The position numbers were made by a program, and so were the translations under genes. From Verrucomicrobiota bacterium (GTDB taxonomy: Bacteria; Verrucomicrobiota; Kiritimatiellia; JAAZAB01), in NCBI GenBank assembly GCA_018898455.1, contig JAHIJO010000129.1, forward strand, positions 1 through 47,604: a stretch of 47,604 nt of DNA. The letters run 5' to 3'. The notes beneath the pieces were generated by a model. The model was not told the DNA's origin. It did no database searches and saw only the letters and a list, made by a program, of their open reading frames with translations. The number at the start of each line of letters is the position of its first letter. The first letter of the stretch is position 1. Shown piece by piece: positions 9,568 through 17,200 of the stretch.

Positions 9568-10683
9568 CTAGGCAATGGTGCCGCCGCCGAGGACAAGGTC
9601 ATCCTGATAAAACACGACGGCTTGTCCCGGGGCAATGGACATCTGGGACTGATCGAAGACCACGGTGGCGGCTTGGGAATTCTGCGGATCCGGGGTGACG
9701 GTGGCGTCAGCTTCCCGATGCTGATGGCGGATTTTGGCCTTGACCTGCAAAGGGGCGGTAAGTGCGTCAAAGGCGATCCAGTTGATATCCGTCGCTTGCA
9801 GGCGGTTGCTGAAAAGACTTTCATACCCGCCGACCGTAATCGTATTGCTCGGGCCGTCAATTTTTACCACATACAGCGGCTCTTTCGTGCCGCTCAAACC
9901 CAGTCCCTTGCGCTGGCCGATCGTGAAGTGAATGATTCCTTGATGTTCGCCCAGCACGCGTCCGGCTAAATCCACGATCGGACCCGGACGAATATCGTGA
10001 CCGGCGAACAGGGCCGTATAATACTTGCATTCGATGAAGTCCTGGCTTTCCGGACGCGCCGCCAAGTCGGCAAGCCCCAACTCGCCGGCAAGCGCCTTGA
10101 CTTGGGTTTTTGTCATATCCCCCAATGGGAACGTGAGTTGGCGCAACTGGTGCTGGTTCAGGTGATACAGAAAATAGGATTGGTCCTTGGCGGCATCGCG
10201 TCCGCGCTTGAGCCGACAGCGGCCGTTGGCGGGATCAACATCCATCCGCGCATAATGGCCGGTGGCGAACTTGTCGAACGTGATCCCTGTGGCCCGGGCC
10301 TTGTCGAGCAGAAATCCGAATTTCAGTTTCCAGTTGCAGATTACGCAAGGATTCGGTGTATGGCCGGCCAGATATTCGCGGCGAAAATAATCAAGGACCT
10401 CATGTCGGTATTCCTCTGCCAGCGGAATGACCTTGTATGGAATGCCCAGGCGGGCGGTTAGCGTCTTCAGCGCCTCAATATCCTGCGCTTCGCCGGGTCC
10501 GTAACAGCCGGAACGCCCTTCATTAATCGGCAAGGAAACGGAGCCGTCCCAGATTTGCATGGTGATCCCGGTTACTTCAAAGCCCTGGCGCTTCAGCAGG
10601 CAGGCTGCCATGGTGGAATCCACGCCGCCGCTCATTCCTACGGCGACCTTTTTCATTGACGAATGTTGTTGGACGGTTGTCAT
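9568..10683 (-). CDS. mnmA: tRNA-specific 2-thiouridylase MnmA
   Basis: A 371-residue enzyme that activates U34 of Lys, Glu and Gln tRNAs with ATP and thiolates it at C2. The PP-loop motif SGGVDST is at 18-24. The first catalytic cysteine region reads NPCVICN (C113, C116), with the nucleophile aligning to C116; the aspartate of the usual NPDxxCN is here a cysteine. The second cysteine, normally four residues after the serine of an S-x-x-x-C motif, is displaced: PESQDFIEC puts it at C219, six after S213. TGHYAR and the C-terminal GQRKGLGLSG are normal. A CxxC plus a third cysteine is the sort of set that could hold an iron-sulfur cluster, but that is inference. A shorter start at 10656 (MKKVAVG) is equally plausible. 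Confidence 0.93.
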   Translation of the reverse strand: MTTVQQHSSMKKVAVGMSGGVDSTMAACLLKRQGFEVTGITMQIWDGSVSLPINEGRSGCYGPGEAQDIEALKTLTARLGIPYKVIPLAEEYRHEVLDYFRREYLAGHTPNPCVICNWKLKFGFLLDKARATGITFDKFATGHYARMDVDPANGRCRLKRGRDAAKDQSYFLYHLNQHQLRQLTFPLGDMTKTQVKALAGELGLADLAARPESQDFIECKYYTALFAGHDIRPGPIVDLAGRVLGEHQGIIHFTIGQRKGLGLSGTKEPLYVVKIDGPSNTITVGGYESLFSNRLQATDINWIAFDALTAPLQVKAKIRHQHREADATVTPDPQNSQAATVVFDQSQMSIAPGQAVVFYQDDLVLGGGTIA

Positions 10684-10833
10684 CAGTACCTGTCTTCGGC
10701 CAATGACTTCAGACTACCTGACCTGGATTCAGGGGGCGATTGTTTTTTTGAGACTGCGGCTGGCGGCGGCAGATGGTATAGCCAATAACCAACCAGGAAT
10801 ATCCAATGTCCAATTGCTGACGTTGTTTCATAA

Positions 10834-11044
10834 TTGACTTTTCTTATGAGCGTGTATTTTTGAGGTAGAGCCGGGTTGATCCCGGCTATCGCTGGCATAA
10901 AGCAGGCGCTATCAAAATAATAAGACACGAAATAATAAATCAATATCTGCGTGAAACACTCCTCTATAAGCAGCCTGATGGACTTTGGCGCAGCCAAAGT
11001 CCGACAGGCTGCCGGCGCTCCTCTTTCTTGCCGGCTCTTTTTTT
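10834..11044 (+). ncRNA. Candidate structured small RNA (unassigned)
   Basis: This spacer has no ORF but the layout of a small RNA gene. TTGACT (10834-10839) and TATTTT (10855-10860) are 15 nt apart. The presumed RNA begins near AGAGCCGG (10867-10874), which is complementary to CCGGCTCT (11031-11038) just before a T-run (to 11044), so the two ends can pair. Inside are a 7-bp hairpin at 10869-10887 (AGCCGGG-TTGAT-CCCGGCT) and a long stem at 10971-11011. About 180 nt with a closing end-helix recalls 6S RNA, but I see no conserved 6S sequence. The hairpins could equally be palindromic repeats. Confidence 0.25.
10971..11044 (+). terminator. Strong hairpin pair followed by a T-run
   Basis: CAGCCTG (10971-10977) pairs with CAGGCTG (11005-11011), and inside it GGACTTTGGC (10980-10989) pairs with GCCAAAGTCC (10993-11002), about 17 pairs in all. 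A second GCCGGC/GCCGGC hairpin (11011-11036) runs into TCTTTTTTT. The T-run makes a plus-strand intrinsic terminator likely, although the only annotated gene near it (mnmA) is on the other strand. Confidence 0.5.
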
Positions 11045-11082
11045 ATAGCTGTTCCTGATGGATAAGGTACTATTCAGGCCAT

Positions 11083-11098
11083 CCCACTTTGGAGTGGG
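11083..11098. repeat. Perfect palindrome upstream of the GtrA-like gene
   Basis: CCCACT-TTGG-AGTGGG, a 6-bp stem with a 4-nt loop. It is one of four hairpins in the 490-nt gap 10684-11175. Confidence 0.4.
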
Positions 11099-11175
11099 GC
11101 AGCCCGCCCGCACTCCATAAAAATCTTCTCAAGAAAACAAGATTATGACAGGTAGTAGTGTAGTGTTGCCGTGCC

Positions 11176-11598
11176 ATGAACGATTATAACGTCAACCGCA
11201 TGCAGCCGAGACGGTCTGCCTGGATTCTTTCCGATTTTCGGCGCTATGTCATCATCGGCGCCGGGGCCGCGCTGGTGGATTTTACCGTTTACACGCTGCT
11301 GGCCCGGGGGCTCTCGATCCATCCGGTCATGGCCAATTCGATCAGCCGGCCGCTGGGGGGCCTGGTAAGTTTTACCGGCAACAGATACTGGACATTCCGT
11401 GGCCGGGGTAAGGCCGCCCTGCACATCCAGTTTGTCCGTTTCTGGATTGTCTGGGGTTTGAGTTTTACGTTGACGGAAGCGTTGATCTGGTTGTTTCATG
11501 ATGGTCTTCACTGGGAGGCGTTAATCTCCAAGCTGTGCGCGGAAGGCACGGCTGTCCTATTCAATTTCCTGATGCAGAAATATTGGACGTTTCATTGA
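11176..11598 (+). CDS. GtrA-like membrane protein
   Basis: A 140-residue protein with four predicted membrane helices, beginning after a short basic segment at FRRYVIIGAGAALVDFTVYTLL. The GtrA family pattern is clear: the second helix region with SISRPLGGLVSFTGNRYWTF, and the repeat of it near the C-terminus, LFNFLMQKYWTF. GtrA-type proteins help move lipid-linked sugars across the inner membrane or serve cell-surface polysaccharide modification. No ribosome site is evident before ATG 11176, and ATG 11200 is possible. Its last 38 nt overlap the end of the convergent AraC gene. Confidence 0.82.
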   Translation: MNDYNVNRMQPRRSAWILSDFRRYVIIGAGAALVDFTVYTLLARGLSIHPVMANSISRPLGGLVSFTGNRYWTFRGRGKAALHIQFVRFWIVWGLSFTLTEALIWLFHDGLHWEALISKLCAEGTAVLFNFLMQKYWTFH

Positions 11599-12412
11599 TC
11601 GAAACGGCGGATGACGTCGGTGGAATGAGTTCCCGATAATAACGCGGCGCAACCCCGATCTTTTTCTTGAAGAGTTTCGAAAACTGCGGCATATCGTCAT
11701 AACCGGCATCCGCGGCGATTTCCTTCACCTGGCGCACGGTATTCTGCAACGCGACCGCCGCCCTGCGCATGCGGCATGCCAGCAGAAAATCATACGGCGC
11801 CCGCCCGATATGCCGTCGGAACTCCCTACGGAAATGGCTGTAGGATAAACCGAGTCGCGCCGCTTCGACTTGGAAGTCATAAGTCCGGCAGGGGTCTTTC
11901 CGAAGGTGGCGGGCCAACAATTCTATGCCTCCGTGATAGGGCGTCGGCACAGTGGTGCGCGTCCGCCATTCGATTAGTTGGGCGACGATGTGTTCGAGCC
12001 GGACCACGGTTTCGGGATGGCGGCACGGGTCATGTTGCTGGATTAGCGCCACGAGCGCACGGAATTCCTCGGCCAGAACCAGCGGCTCCAGCACCGGCAG
12101 ATACTGCGTGGCGGACAGCGGCATCAGCCCGTCCTCGATCATGCGGCGGGCGCGGCTCCCGCTCACCATAATCCAGTGCTGGTCCCATCCGCGTTTGTCT
12201 AAAGAGCCGTATTGGTAGCTATGGCGCGGGTGATGCCAGAAAACGGTGGGCCGATCCAGGATAATCCGGTTACCGCCATCAATGCCATAGTACATCCGGC
12301 CGGCCAGCAGAAACTCAACCGAGTAAGTCTCGGTGAATCGCTGGTCTATGGCCGCCTGGCAACGTGGCACCACGCCCCCATTGATGAAACGCATGTCGTC
12401 GAAGTAATTCAT
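11561..12412 (-). CDS. AraC-family transcriptional regulator
   Basis: A 283-residue protein. Residues 1-150 resemble a cupin-like sensory half (YGIDGGNRIILDRPTVFWHHPRHSYQYG). Residues about 170-265 carry the two AraC helix-turn-helix units, the first around AARLGLSYSHFRREFRRHIG and the second around VKEIAADAGYDDMPQFSKLFKKKIG, ending APRYYRE. It is transcribed away from the URO-D-like gene at 12539, sharing a 126-nt region with a dyad at 12414-12443, so it probably controls that gene and itself. The inducer is unknown. Confidence 0.87.
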   Translation of the reverse strand: MNYFDDMRFINGGVVPRCQAAIDQRFTETYSVEFLLAGRMYYGIDGGNRIILDRPTVFWHHPRHSYQYGSLDKRGWDQHWIMVSGSRARRMIEDGLMPLSATQYLPVLEPLVLAEEFRALVALIQQHDPCRHPETVVRLEHIVAQLIEWRTRTTVPTPYHGGIELLARHLRKDPCRTYDFQVEAARLGLSYSHFRREFRRHIGRAPYDFLLACRMRRAAVALQNTVRQVKEIAADAGYDDMPQFSKLFKKKIGVAPRYYRELIPPTSSAVSINETSNISASGN

Positions 12413-12413
12413 G

Positions 12414-12443
12414 TTGGATCAAAAGTGACAACAGTTTGATCAA
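12414..12443. promoter_or_regulatory. Inverted repeat between the AraC and URO-D-like genes
   Basis: TTGGATCAAA (12414-12423) and TTTGATCAA (12435-12443) form an inverted repeat with one extra G, centred 17 nt upstream of the AraC start codon. This is a candidate operator in the shared divergent promoter region; the binding protein is inferred. Confidence 0.4.
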
Positions 12444-12538
12444 TAATGCCATTTACCTCTTAAAATTAATAGATAAGTATGGTGTCAGTTTAAATCAAGT
12501 AAAGACAAATATGACAATCGGTGTAATGGAGGTGCAGC

Positions 12539-13630
12539 ATGAGAGCCGTCAACATTCCCGGCGTCGACAAGTATCTATTCGTCGCCCGCCGTCAGCGCTG
12601 GCGCAAGTTCCTGCAACCAAATGCCGGCCCGGGGTTCTGTTTCATCGTCCGCGGGGATGATCCCGGGAATCAGTTGCCGCCGCCGCCGATCTGGCCCGAC
12701 AAGGCCAAGGAGCGCATCGAATACAAGTGGCGGGCTTACCAGCACGCCTGCGAGCGCGCGGCCTTGGTCAACGACGACTTCGTGCCCTATATTGACATGG
12801 CGACCGGTACTGAAATTTTTGCCGAAGCCTTTGGTTGTCCTGTACACCGACCTGCCGACAACAACCCCTTTGCACTCCCGCTGATTCAGACCGCTGCCGA
12901 GGTCGCGTCAGTCAAGATACCCGAAGTCAGCACATCGTCCCTTGCTTACCTTTTCGATATGGCTGACGAACTCCGTCGCCGCGCTGGCCCCGGCGCCGTG
13001 TTCCATATCGTGGACATCCAAAGCCCGATGGGCATTGCCGCGCTCATCTGGGAGAAGTCGGCGTTCTACGTTGCAATGTTGGAGACACCGGAGGCCGTGA
13101 AGGAACTTGCCGCCAAGACCCGCGCGTGTCTCACGGCCTTCCTCGACGAGTGGTTCCGGCGCTACGGCACCGATTACGTGGCGCACTGCCCCGATTATTT
13201 CATGTCCGGTGGCATGACGTTGTCGGAGGACGAGGTCGGCGTTGTGAACGAGGCGTTATTCGTCGAATTCTTTCTGCCCGAGCTTGCGGCGCTGTCCAAC
13301 CGCTATGGCGGACTGGGCATGCACTGTTGCGCTGACGCCAGGCACCAGTGGCCGCATTTTCGGAGCATTCCCGGACTGCGTCTGCTTAACCTTTCCAATC
13401 CGCCGACGCGCAAGCCCGAAGATTATATCCTGAAGGCCTTGCCTTTCTTCCGCGACACCTGTGTGCAGTGGCACGGTGGATGGACGCCGGACGGAACGCC
13501 GGACACCTGGCCTGAGAAATATCCCGTCGGTTGTCGTGTTGTGATTGACGTGAGCGCCGAGAACCTGGCCGTGGCGCAGAGTCTGGCCGATAAGCTTCAA
13601 GCAGTTCAGGAATGCCTTGGAGGTGTGTAG
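12539..13630 (+). CDS. Uroporphyrinogen decarboxylase-like (URO-D/MtaA superfamily) protein
   Basis: A 363-residue (beta/alpha)8 protein of the URO-D superfamily. Recognisable parts are the N-terminal RQRWRKFLQPNAGPGFCFIV, VVHIVDIQSPMGIAA-like strands around residues 155-165, and the metal-site region GLGMHCCADARHQWPHF near residue 260, followed by LRLLNLSNPP. In this superfamily such a histidine/cysteine set binds zinc in corrinoid-dependent methyltransferases (MtaA type), whereas true HemE lacks it. A methyl-transfer or related catabolic role is therefore more likely than haem synthesis, but the substrate is unknown. GGAGG at 12528-12532 fixes ATG 12539. It is divergent from an AraC regulator, an arrangement frequent in PVC bacteria. 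Confidence 0.75.
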   Translation: MRAVNIPGVDKYLFVARRQRWRKFLQPNAGPGFCFIVRGDDPGNQLPPPPIWPDKAKERIEYKWRAYQHACERAALVNDDFVPYIDMATGTEIFAEAFGCPVHRPADNNPFALPLIQTAAEVASVKIPEVSTSSLAYLFDMADELRRRAGPGAVFHIVDIQSPMGIAALIWEKSAFYVAMLETPEAVKELAAKTRACLTAFLDEWFRRYGTDYVAHCPDYFMSGGMTLSEDEVGVVNEALFVEFFLPELAALSNRYGGLGMHCCADARHQWPHFRSIPGLRLLNLSNPPTRKPEDYILKALPFFRDTCVQWHGGWTPDGTPDTWPEKYPVGCRVVIDVSAENLAVAQSLADKLQAVQECLGGV

Positions 13631-13673
13631 AAAACGGAATTTGAGCCCTCAATGACGATTGATGCTGGCAAAA

Positions 13674-15239
13674 CTATTTGTTGGCATCAGAAGCATTAAA
13701 ATTGGTTTTTCCTGAAAGGTGGAACGAATCAAGTTCTCGGAGGAGTGGACAGGCGGCGCACTGTGAGCGGTCATTGAGGCAGAAGTCGTGAAAAATCTGG
13801 ATTAATCCCTGCTGGCGCAGGCCGGTCCGGTACAGCTTTGGATTATGATCCGGTCCCAGGAGATTGTAGGCCGCCTGGCGCACAAGGCTGTTGTCCTCTT
13901 CGGGCGGGAGCCGGCGCAGGACGTCAAGTCCGGGGAAAGTCGGCGCCTCCAGCGCTGCCAGAAACGGCAGGATTACATTGGAGAGAATCCCCGCCGTCCG
14001 CCGCGCGCCGGTCAGTGAGACGGCCACCGTCCGCCGCTTTCCGCCCAATGCCAGCCGATAACGCCAGTACGTGTTGGTCTTGGGTTGGAGCCAGGCCATC
14101 ACCCGGGCCATCCATTCATCCGGTTTTCCCGGATGGAGTGCAAGGAGCCGTTCTCCCGGTATCGTTTTCTGCGTGAACAGGAATGCCGCGGCCATCAGGC
14201 GCCGGCGGGGATGGTTTTGCGGGCGGATACCGCTGAGCTTCCAGGCGCCGATAGTAAGCGCGCCGTGACTCCATTTGGCCTGGTGCTTCCACCAGCGATT
14301 CCATAACTGCCGGACAAAAGCGCGCGTTTCCGGGTCCCAGCGGGTGTCCGTTTGCGCGGGTAATAATCCGGCAACTCCCATGAGGAGCGCGTAAGCGGTT
14401 GTCACATCTCCGCCCGATGCTTCCCGGAGCGCCATCAGCGGCAACTGTTCCGCAAGGGTCCGAAAAGCAGTCCGGTTGTGCTTATAACCGAAGGCGCTCA
14501 TGAGTTCCTCGTAGAGAATCTGATCGCGTCCCTTTTCCTCGATGGCCGGCGCCAGGCGTTCCGCTTTTCGGCGCAGGCGATCCTCACCGGCGGATTCGAA
14601 CAGGACAACCCATGCATCCGGAGTCCATGACGACAGTATCCGGGCACAGGGAGTAACGGTTGCGTGCCGGGCATAGGGATAAGCCGTGACATCCAGGTTT
14701 TCGAATGAGAAACAGGGATTGGCGGCCAGGGACGTCTTCAATGCAATTTGAGCGCTCGCCGGCGGCAGACTGTCTGCCGTCAGAAAGCCCGGAAAATAGG
14801 TGACGTGAGCTATGACGCGGGCGTAGGCGGGGTCCTGGGCGTGCCCGTGCCGGTGCCAGTCTGACGGATGAACGTGAATTTCCACGTCGCCGGCCAGGCG
14901 CCGTCGGTCAGGGCCGACCCGCAAAGTCGCGCCAAGGAAATCGGGGCCGGATTCCAGGTTCCAGCGCCCGGTATATTCCACCACGATATCGTCTCCCTGT
15001 TCCGATTGCAGGAGCGCGGGGCGTACGGCGTCATCGAACCAGACGCATTTCAGGTGGCGTTCGGTATAGGCAAACACCTCCGCGCGCCGGTGTTCCCGGA
15101 CGGTGCGCGCCGTTACCGACTTGCCTGGGCGTAACGCTCCGGCGTAGCCTGGTACCAGTAGCCGATAGGCATCCGCCCGGGGAAAACGGGATTCAGCAAA
15201 GCAGGTATTGATGGCCATGGTCCAGTTCTTCTCCAGCAT
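13674..15239 (-). CDS. DUF2851 family protein
   Basis: A 521-residue protein of the DUF2851 family, whose biochemical role is not known. The hallmark is GDVEIHVHPSDWHRHGH (about residues 118-134), followed by DPAYARVIAHVTYF, and upstream LESGPDFLGATLRVG. The C-terminus has a short cysteine cluster (CLNDRSQCAAC) that could bind metal. No signal peptide or membrane segment is evident. A downstream start at 15218 (MAINTCF) is as plausible as the one given. It stands alone on this strand between the URO-D-like gene and the ABC operon. Confidence 0.82.
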   Translation of the reverse strand: MLEKNWTMAINTCFAESRFPRADAYRLLVPGYAGALRPGKSVTARTVREHRRAEVFAYTERHLKCVWFDDAVRPALLQSEQGDDIVVEYTGRWNLESGPDFLGATLRVGPDRRRLAGDVEIHVHPSDWHRHGHAQDPAYARVIAHVTYFPGFLTADSLPPASAQIALKTSLAANPCFSFENLDVTAYPYARHATVTPCARILSSWTPDAWVVLFESAGEDRLRRKAERLAPAIEEKGRDQILYEELMSAFGYKHNRTAFRTLAEQLPLMALREASGGDVTTAYALLMGVAGLLPAQTDTRWDPETRAFVRQLWNRWWKHQAKWSHGALTIGAWKLSGIRPQNHPRRRLMAAAFLFTQKTIPGERLLALHPGKPDEWMARVMAWLQPKTNTYWRYRLALGGKRRTVAVSLTGARRTAGILSNVILPFLAALEAPTFPGLDVLRRLPPEEDNSLVRQAAYNLLGPDHNPKLYRTGLRQQGLIQIFHDFCLNDRSQCAACPLLRELDSFHLSGKTNFNASDANK

Positions 15240-15398
15240 GAATGGCTTTGCGGCGGAAAATAGCGCGCCAAATTGTGCTTTGCGTCATATTTTGGTTGCG
15301 GCCAAGGGCCGCGCTAGGAGCCAGTTTCAAAACTCAGCAAGATTTACTCCGATTTTTGGCATTGATCAATACTTCTTGTCAGGGTACATTTTTTACCC
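15240..15398. other. Divergent promoter region of DUF2851 and the ABC operon
   Basis: This 159-nt spacer must contain promoters for both strands. TTGATC (15363-15368) and the T-rich ACATTTTTTA before 15399 are weak candidates for the plus-strand promoter. I see no dyad or repeat. Confidence 0.3.
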
Positions 15399-16403
15399 AT
15401 GCAGAGCGATACCGACAAACGGATGATTCAGGTCAGCCATTTAACCAAGCGATTTGCTTCGACCGTTGCGATCGACGATGTATCGTTTGAAGTCCAGCGC
15501 GGAGAAATCGTGGGATTTCTGGGTCCGAACGGGGCGGGAAAGACGACGACCATGCGCATTCTAACCGGCTACCTGGCGGCTACGGAAGGCCGGGTGTTCA
15601 TTGACGGCTTGGATGTATTCCTGCAATCGCTCGAAGTGCGCCGGCGCATCGGGTATTTACCGGAAACGGTGCCGCTGTATCCCGAGTTGCGGGTGGATGA
15701 ATATCTGACCTTCCGGGCTCGGTTGAAAGGCGTGCCGCGGCGGAAGTTGCGCGCCCGGCTGGAAGATGTGAAGGAGATGTGTGGGTTGAACGATGTCGCG
15801 CGGCGTATTATCGGCCAGCTCTCCCGGGGGTATTGGCAGAGGGTGGGACTGGCCGACAGCCTGATCCATGATCCGGAGTTGCTGATTCTCGATGAGCCGA
15901 CCATCGGCCTGGATCCGAACCAGATCCGTGCCGTGCGCGAATTGATCCGGAATCTCGGACGGCGCTATACGATCCTGCTTTCCACGCATATATTGTCCGA
16001 AGCGGAAATGGTCTGTCAGCGCGTAATGATCCTTCATCGGGGTAAAATCATTGCATCGGACTCTCCCGCCGCCCTGATGGGATTGTTCCAGGGAAACCCC
16101 TGTGTCGTGGCGGAGATTTTCGGGCCCCGTGATGCGGTGTTACCCCAGCTGAAAAACCTGGCCGGCGTGGCGCGGGTATCCTGCCAGGTCGGGAGTGAGC
16201 CGTTGGCGGGCGCAGGGTCCCTCCCGGCCTGGAATCGATTCCGGATCGAGGCGGTCAGGGATGAGGAAGCCCGGGCGGCGGTCTTTGATATGGTGGCGCA
16301 GAACCGGTGGGCGTTGCGTGAATTAAGCGTGGAGAAACGGAATCTGGAAGATGTCTTCGTTCACATGACGGCCCAGGGCGAAACAAACGGAGACAATCCA
16401 TGA
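15399..16403 (+). CDS. ABC transporter ATP-binding protein (GldA-like)
   Basis: A 334-residue ATPase that would energise the two-protein membrane complex encoded downstream. Walker A GPNGAGKTT is at about 42-50. The signature loop reads LSRGYWQRV, with arginine in the second variable position. Walker B is LLILDEPTIGLDP, and the H-loop is STHILSEAE. The C-terminal 80 residues are the extension typical of GldA/NatA-type exporters. The start may also be ATG 15423 (MIQVSHLTKRF). The stop overlaps the start of the permease by 4 nt (ATGA). In Bacteroidota the GldAFG set is linked to gliding, but in PVC bacteria the same set is common without demonstrated gliding. Confidence 0.9.
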   Translation: MQSDTDKRMIQVSHLTKRFASTVAIDDVSFEVQRGEIVGFLGPNGAGKTTTMRILTGYLAATEGRVFIDGLDVFLQSLEVRRRIGYLPETVPLYPELRVDEYLTFRARLKGVPRRKLRARLEDVKEMCGLNDVARRIIGQLSRGYWQRVGLADSLIHDPELLILDEPTIGLDPNQIRAVRELIRNLGRRYTILLSTHILSEAEMVCQRVMILHRGKIIASDSPAALMGLFQGNPCVVAEIFGPRDAVLPQLKNLAGVARVSCQVGSEPLAGAGSLPAWNRFRIEAVRDEEARAAVFDMVAQNRWALRELSVEKRNLEDVFVHMTAQGETNGDNP

Positions 16404-17140
16404 TGGTTATTTTCATTCTGTTCCGGCGTCAATTGACGGCTTATTTTTTCTCGCCGATGGCATATGTGACGATGGTGGTTTTTCTGACGGTGGCCGGCTT
16501 GAGTTTTTGCCGGCTGATTTCCCAGAGCATGGAAGAAAGTCTTAAAATTGGAGACCTGCTGTTCGGATCGATGCTGTTCTGGCTCATGGTGATCGTCTCG
16601 ATCACGCTGATCACCATGCAGGTTTTTGCGGAAGAGAAGCGGAGCGGAACTCTGGAAAGCCTGCTTACCGCGCCGGTTACGGACACCCAGGTTGTCGCGG
16701 CGAAATATGCCGCCGCCCTGGTGTTTTTCGCGATCATGTGTGCCCCAACGGCCTTGTATGTCGTTGTTCTTCGTCTGTTCACCGCGACGCTGGAAGGCAT
16801 GGACCTTGTGCCGGTGGTGACGGGCTATGCCATGCTGATGCTCATCGGGGCTTTTTTTATCGCCTTCGGTCTTTTTGCATCGTCGTTGACCCGGAGCCAG
16901 TTGGTTTCGGCCATGCTGGGATTTGGCGGCATCAGCCTGTTCTTTTTTGCCGATACCTTTCAATTTTTGGGGCATGGTGGTTTCGGAAGCCGGGTGCTGG
17001 ATTACCTGTCGAGCGTTCAGCACATGGTGGATTATACCCAGGGGATTGTGGATACCCGGCCGGTGGTATTATATCTGTCCGGCATTGTCTTTTTCCTGTT
17101 TGCCGCCGTGAAAGTGATCGAGTCGAGACAATGGAAATAA
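16400..17140 (+). CDS. ABC transporter permease (GldF/ABC-2 type)
   Basis: A 246-residue inner-membrane protein with about six helices. It has the ABC-2 permease pattern: FRRQLTAYFFSPMAYV at the N-terminus, and EEKRSGTLESLLTAPV, the conserved coupling segment following the second helix. The substrate is unknown. It is translationally coupled to the ATPase by ATGA at 16400-16403 and is followed by the GldG-like auxiliary protein. Length fits GldF-type permeases. Confidence 0.88.
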   Translation: MMVIFILFRRQLTAYFFSPMAYVTMVVFLTVAGLSFCRLISQSMEESLKIGDLLFGSMLFWLMVIVSITLITMQVFAEEKRSGTLESLLTAPVTDTQVVAAKYAAALVFFAIMCAPTALYVVVLRLFTATLEGMDLVPVVTGYAMLMLIGAFFIAFGLFASSLTRSQLVSAMLGFGGISLFFFADTFQFLGHGGFGSRVLDYLSSVQHMVDYTQGIVDTRPVVLYLSGIVFFLFAAVKVIESRQWK

Positions 17141-17200
17141 ATTATATAGCCCAAAGGATGAAAAGCCAAGTGGAAGAAATGAATTGATGGATGAGACAAT

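Noticed and set aside
12539..13630. Authentic HemE (uroporphyrinogen decarboxylase)
   Set aside because: The N-terminal HemE signature is absent and the HCC metal-site-like motif points to the MtaA-type branch; no haem genes are near.
16361..17023. A 220-codon minus-strand open frame over the permease
   Set aside because: The translation is rich in His, Gln and Arg as expected of an antisense shadow, and the permease on the plus strand has correct membrane helices and ATGA coupling.
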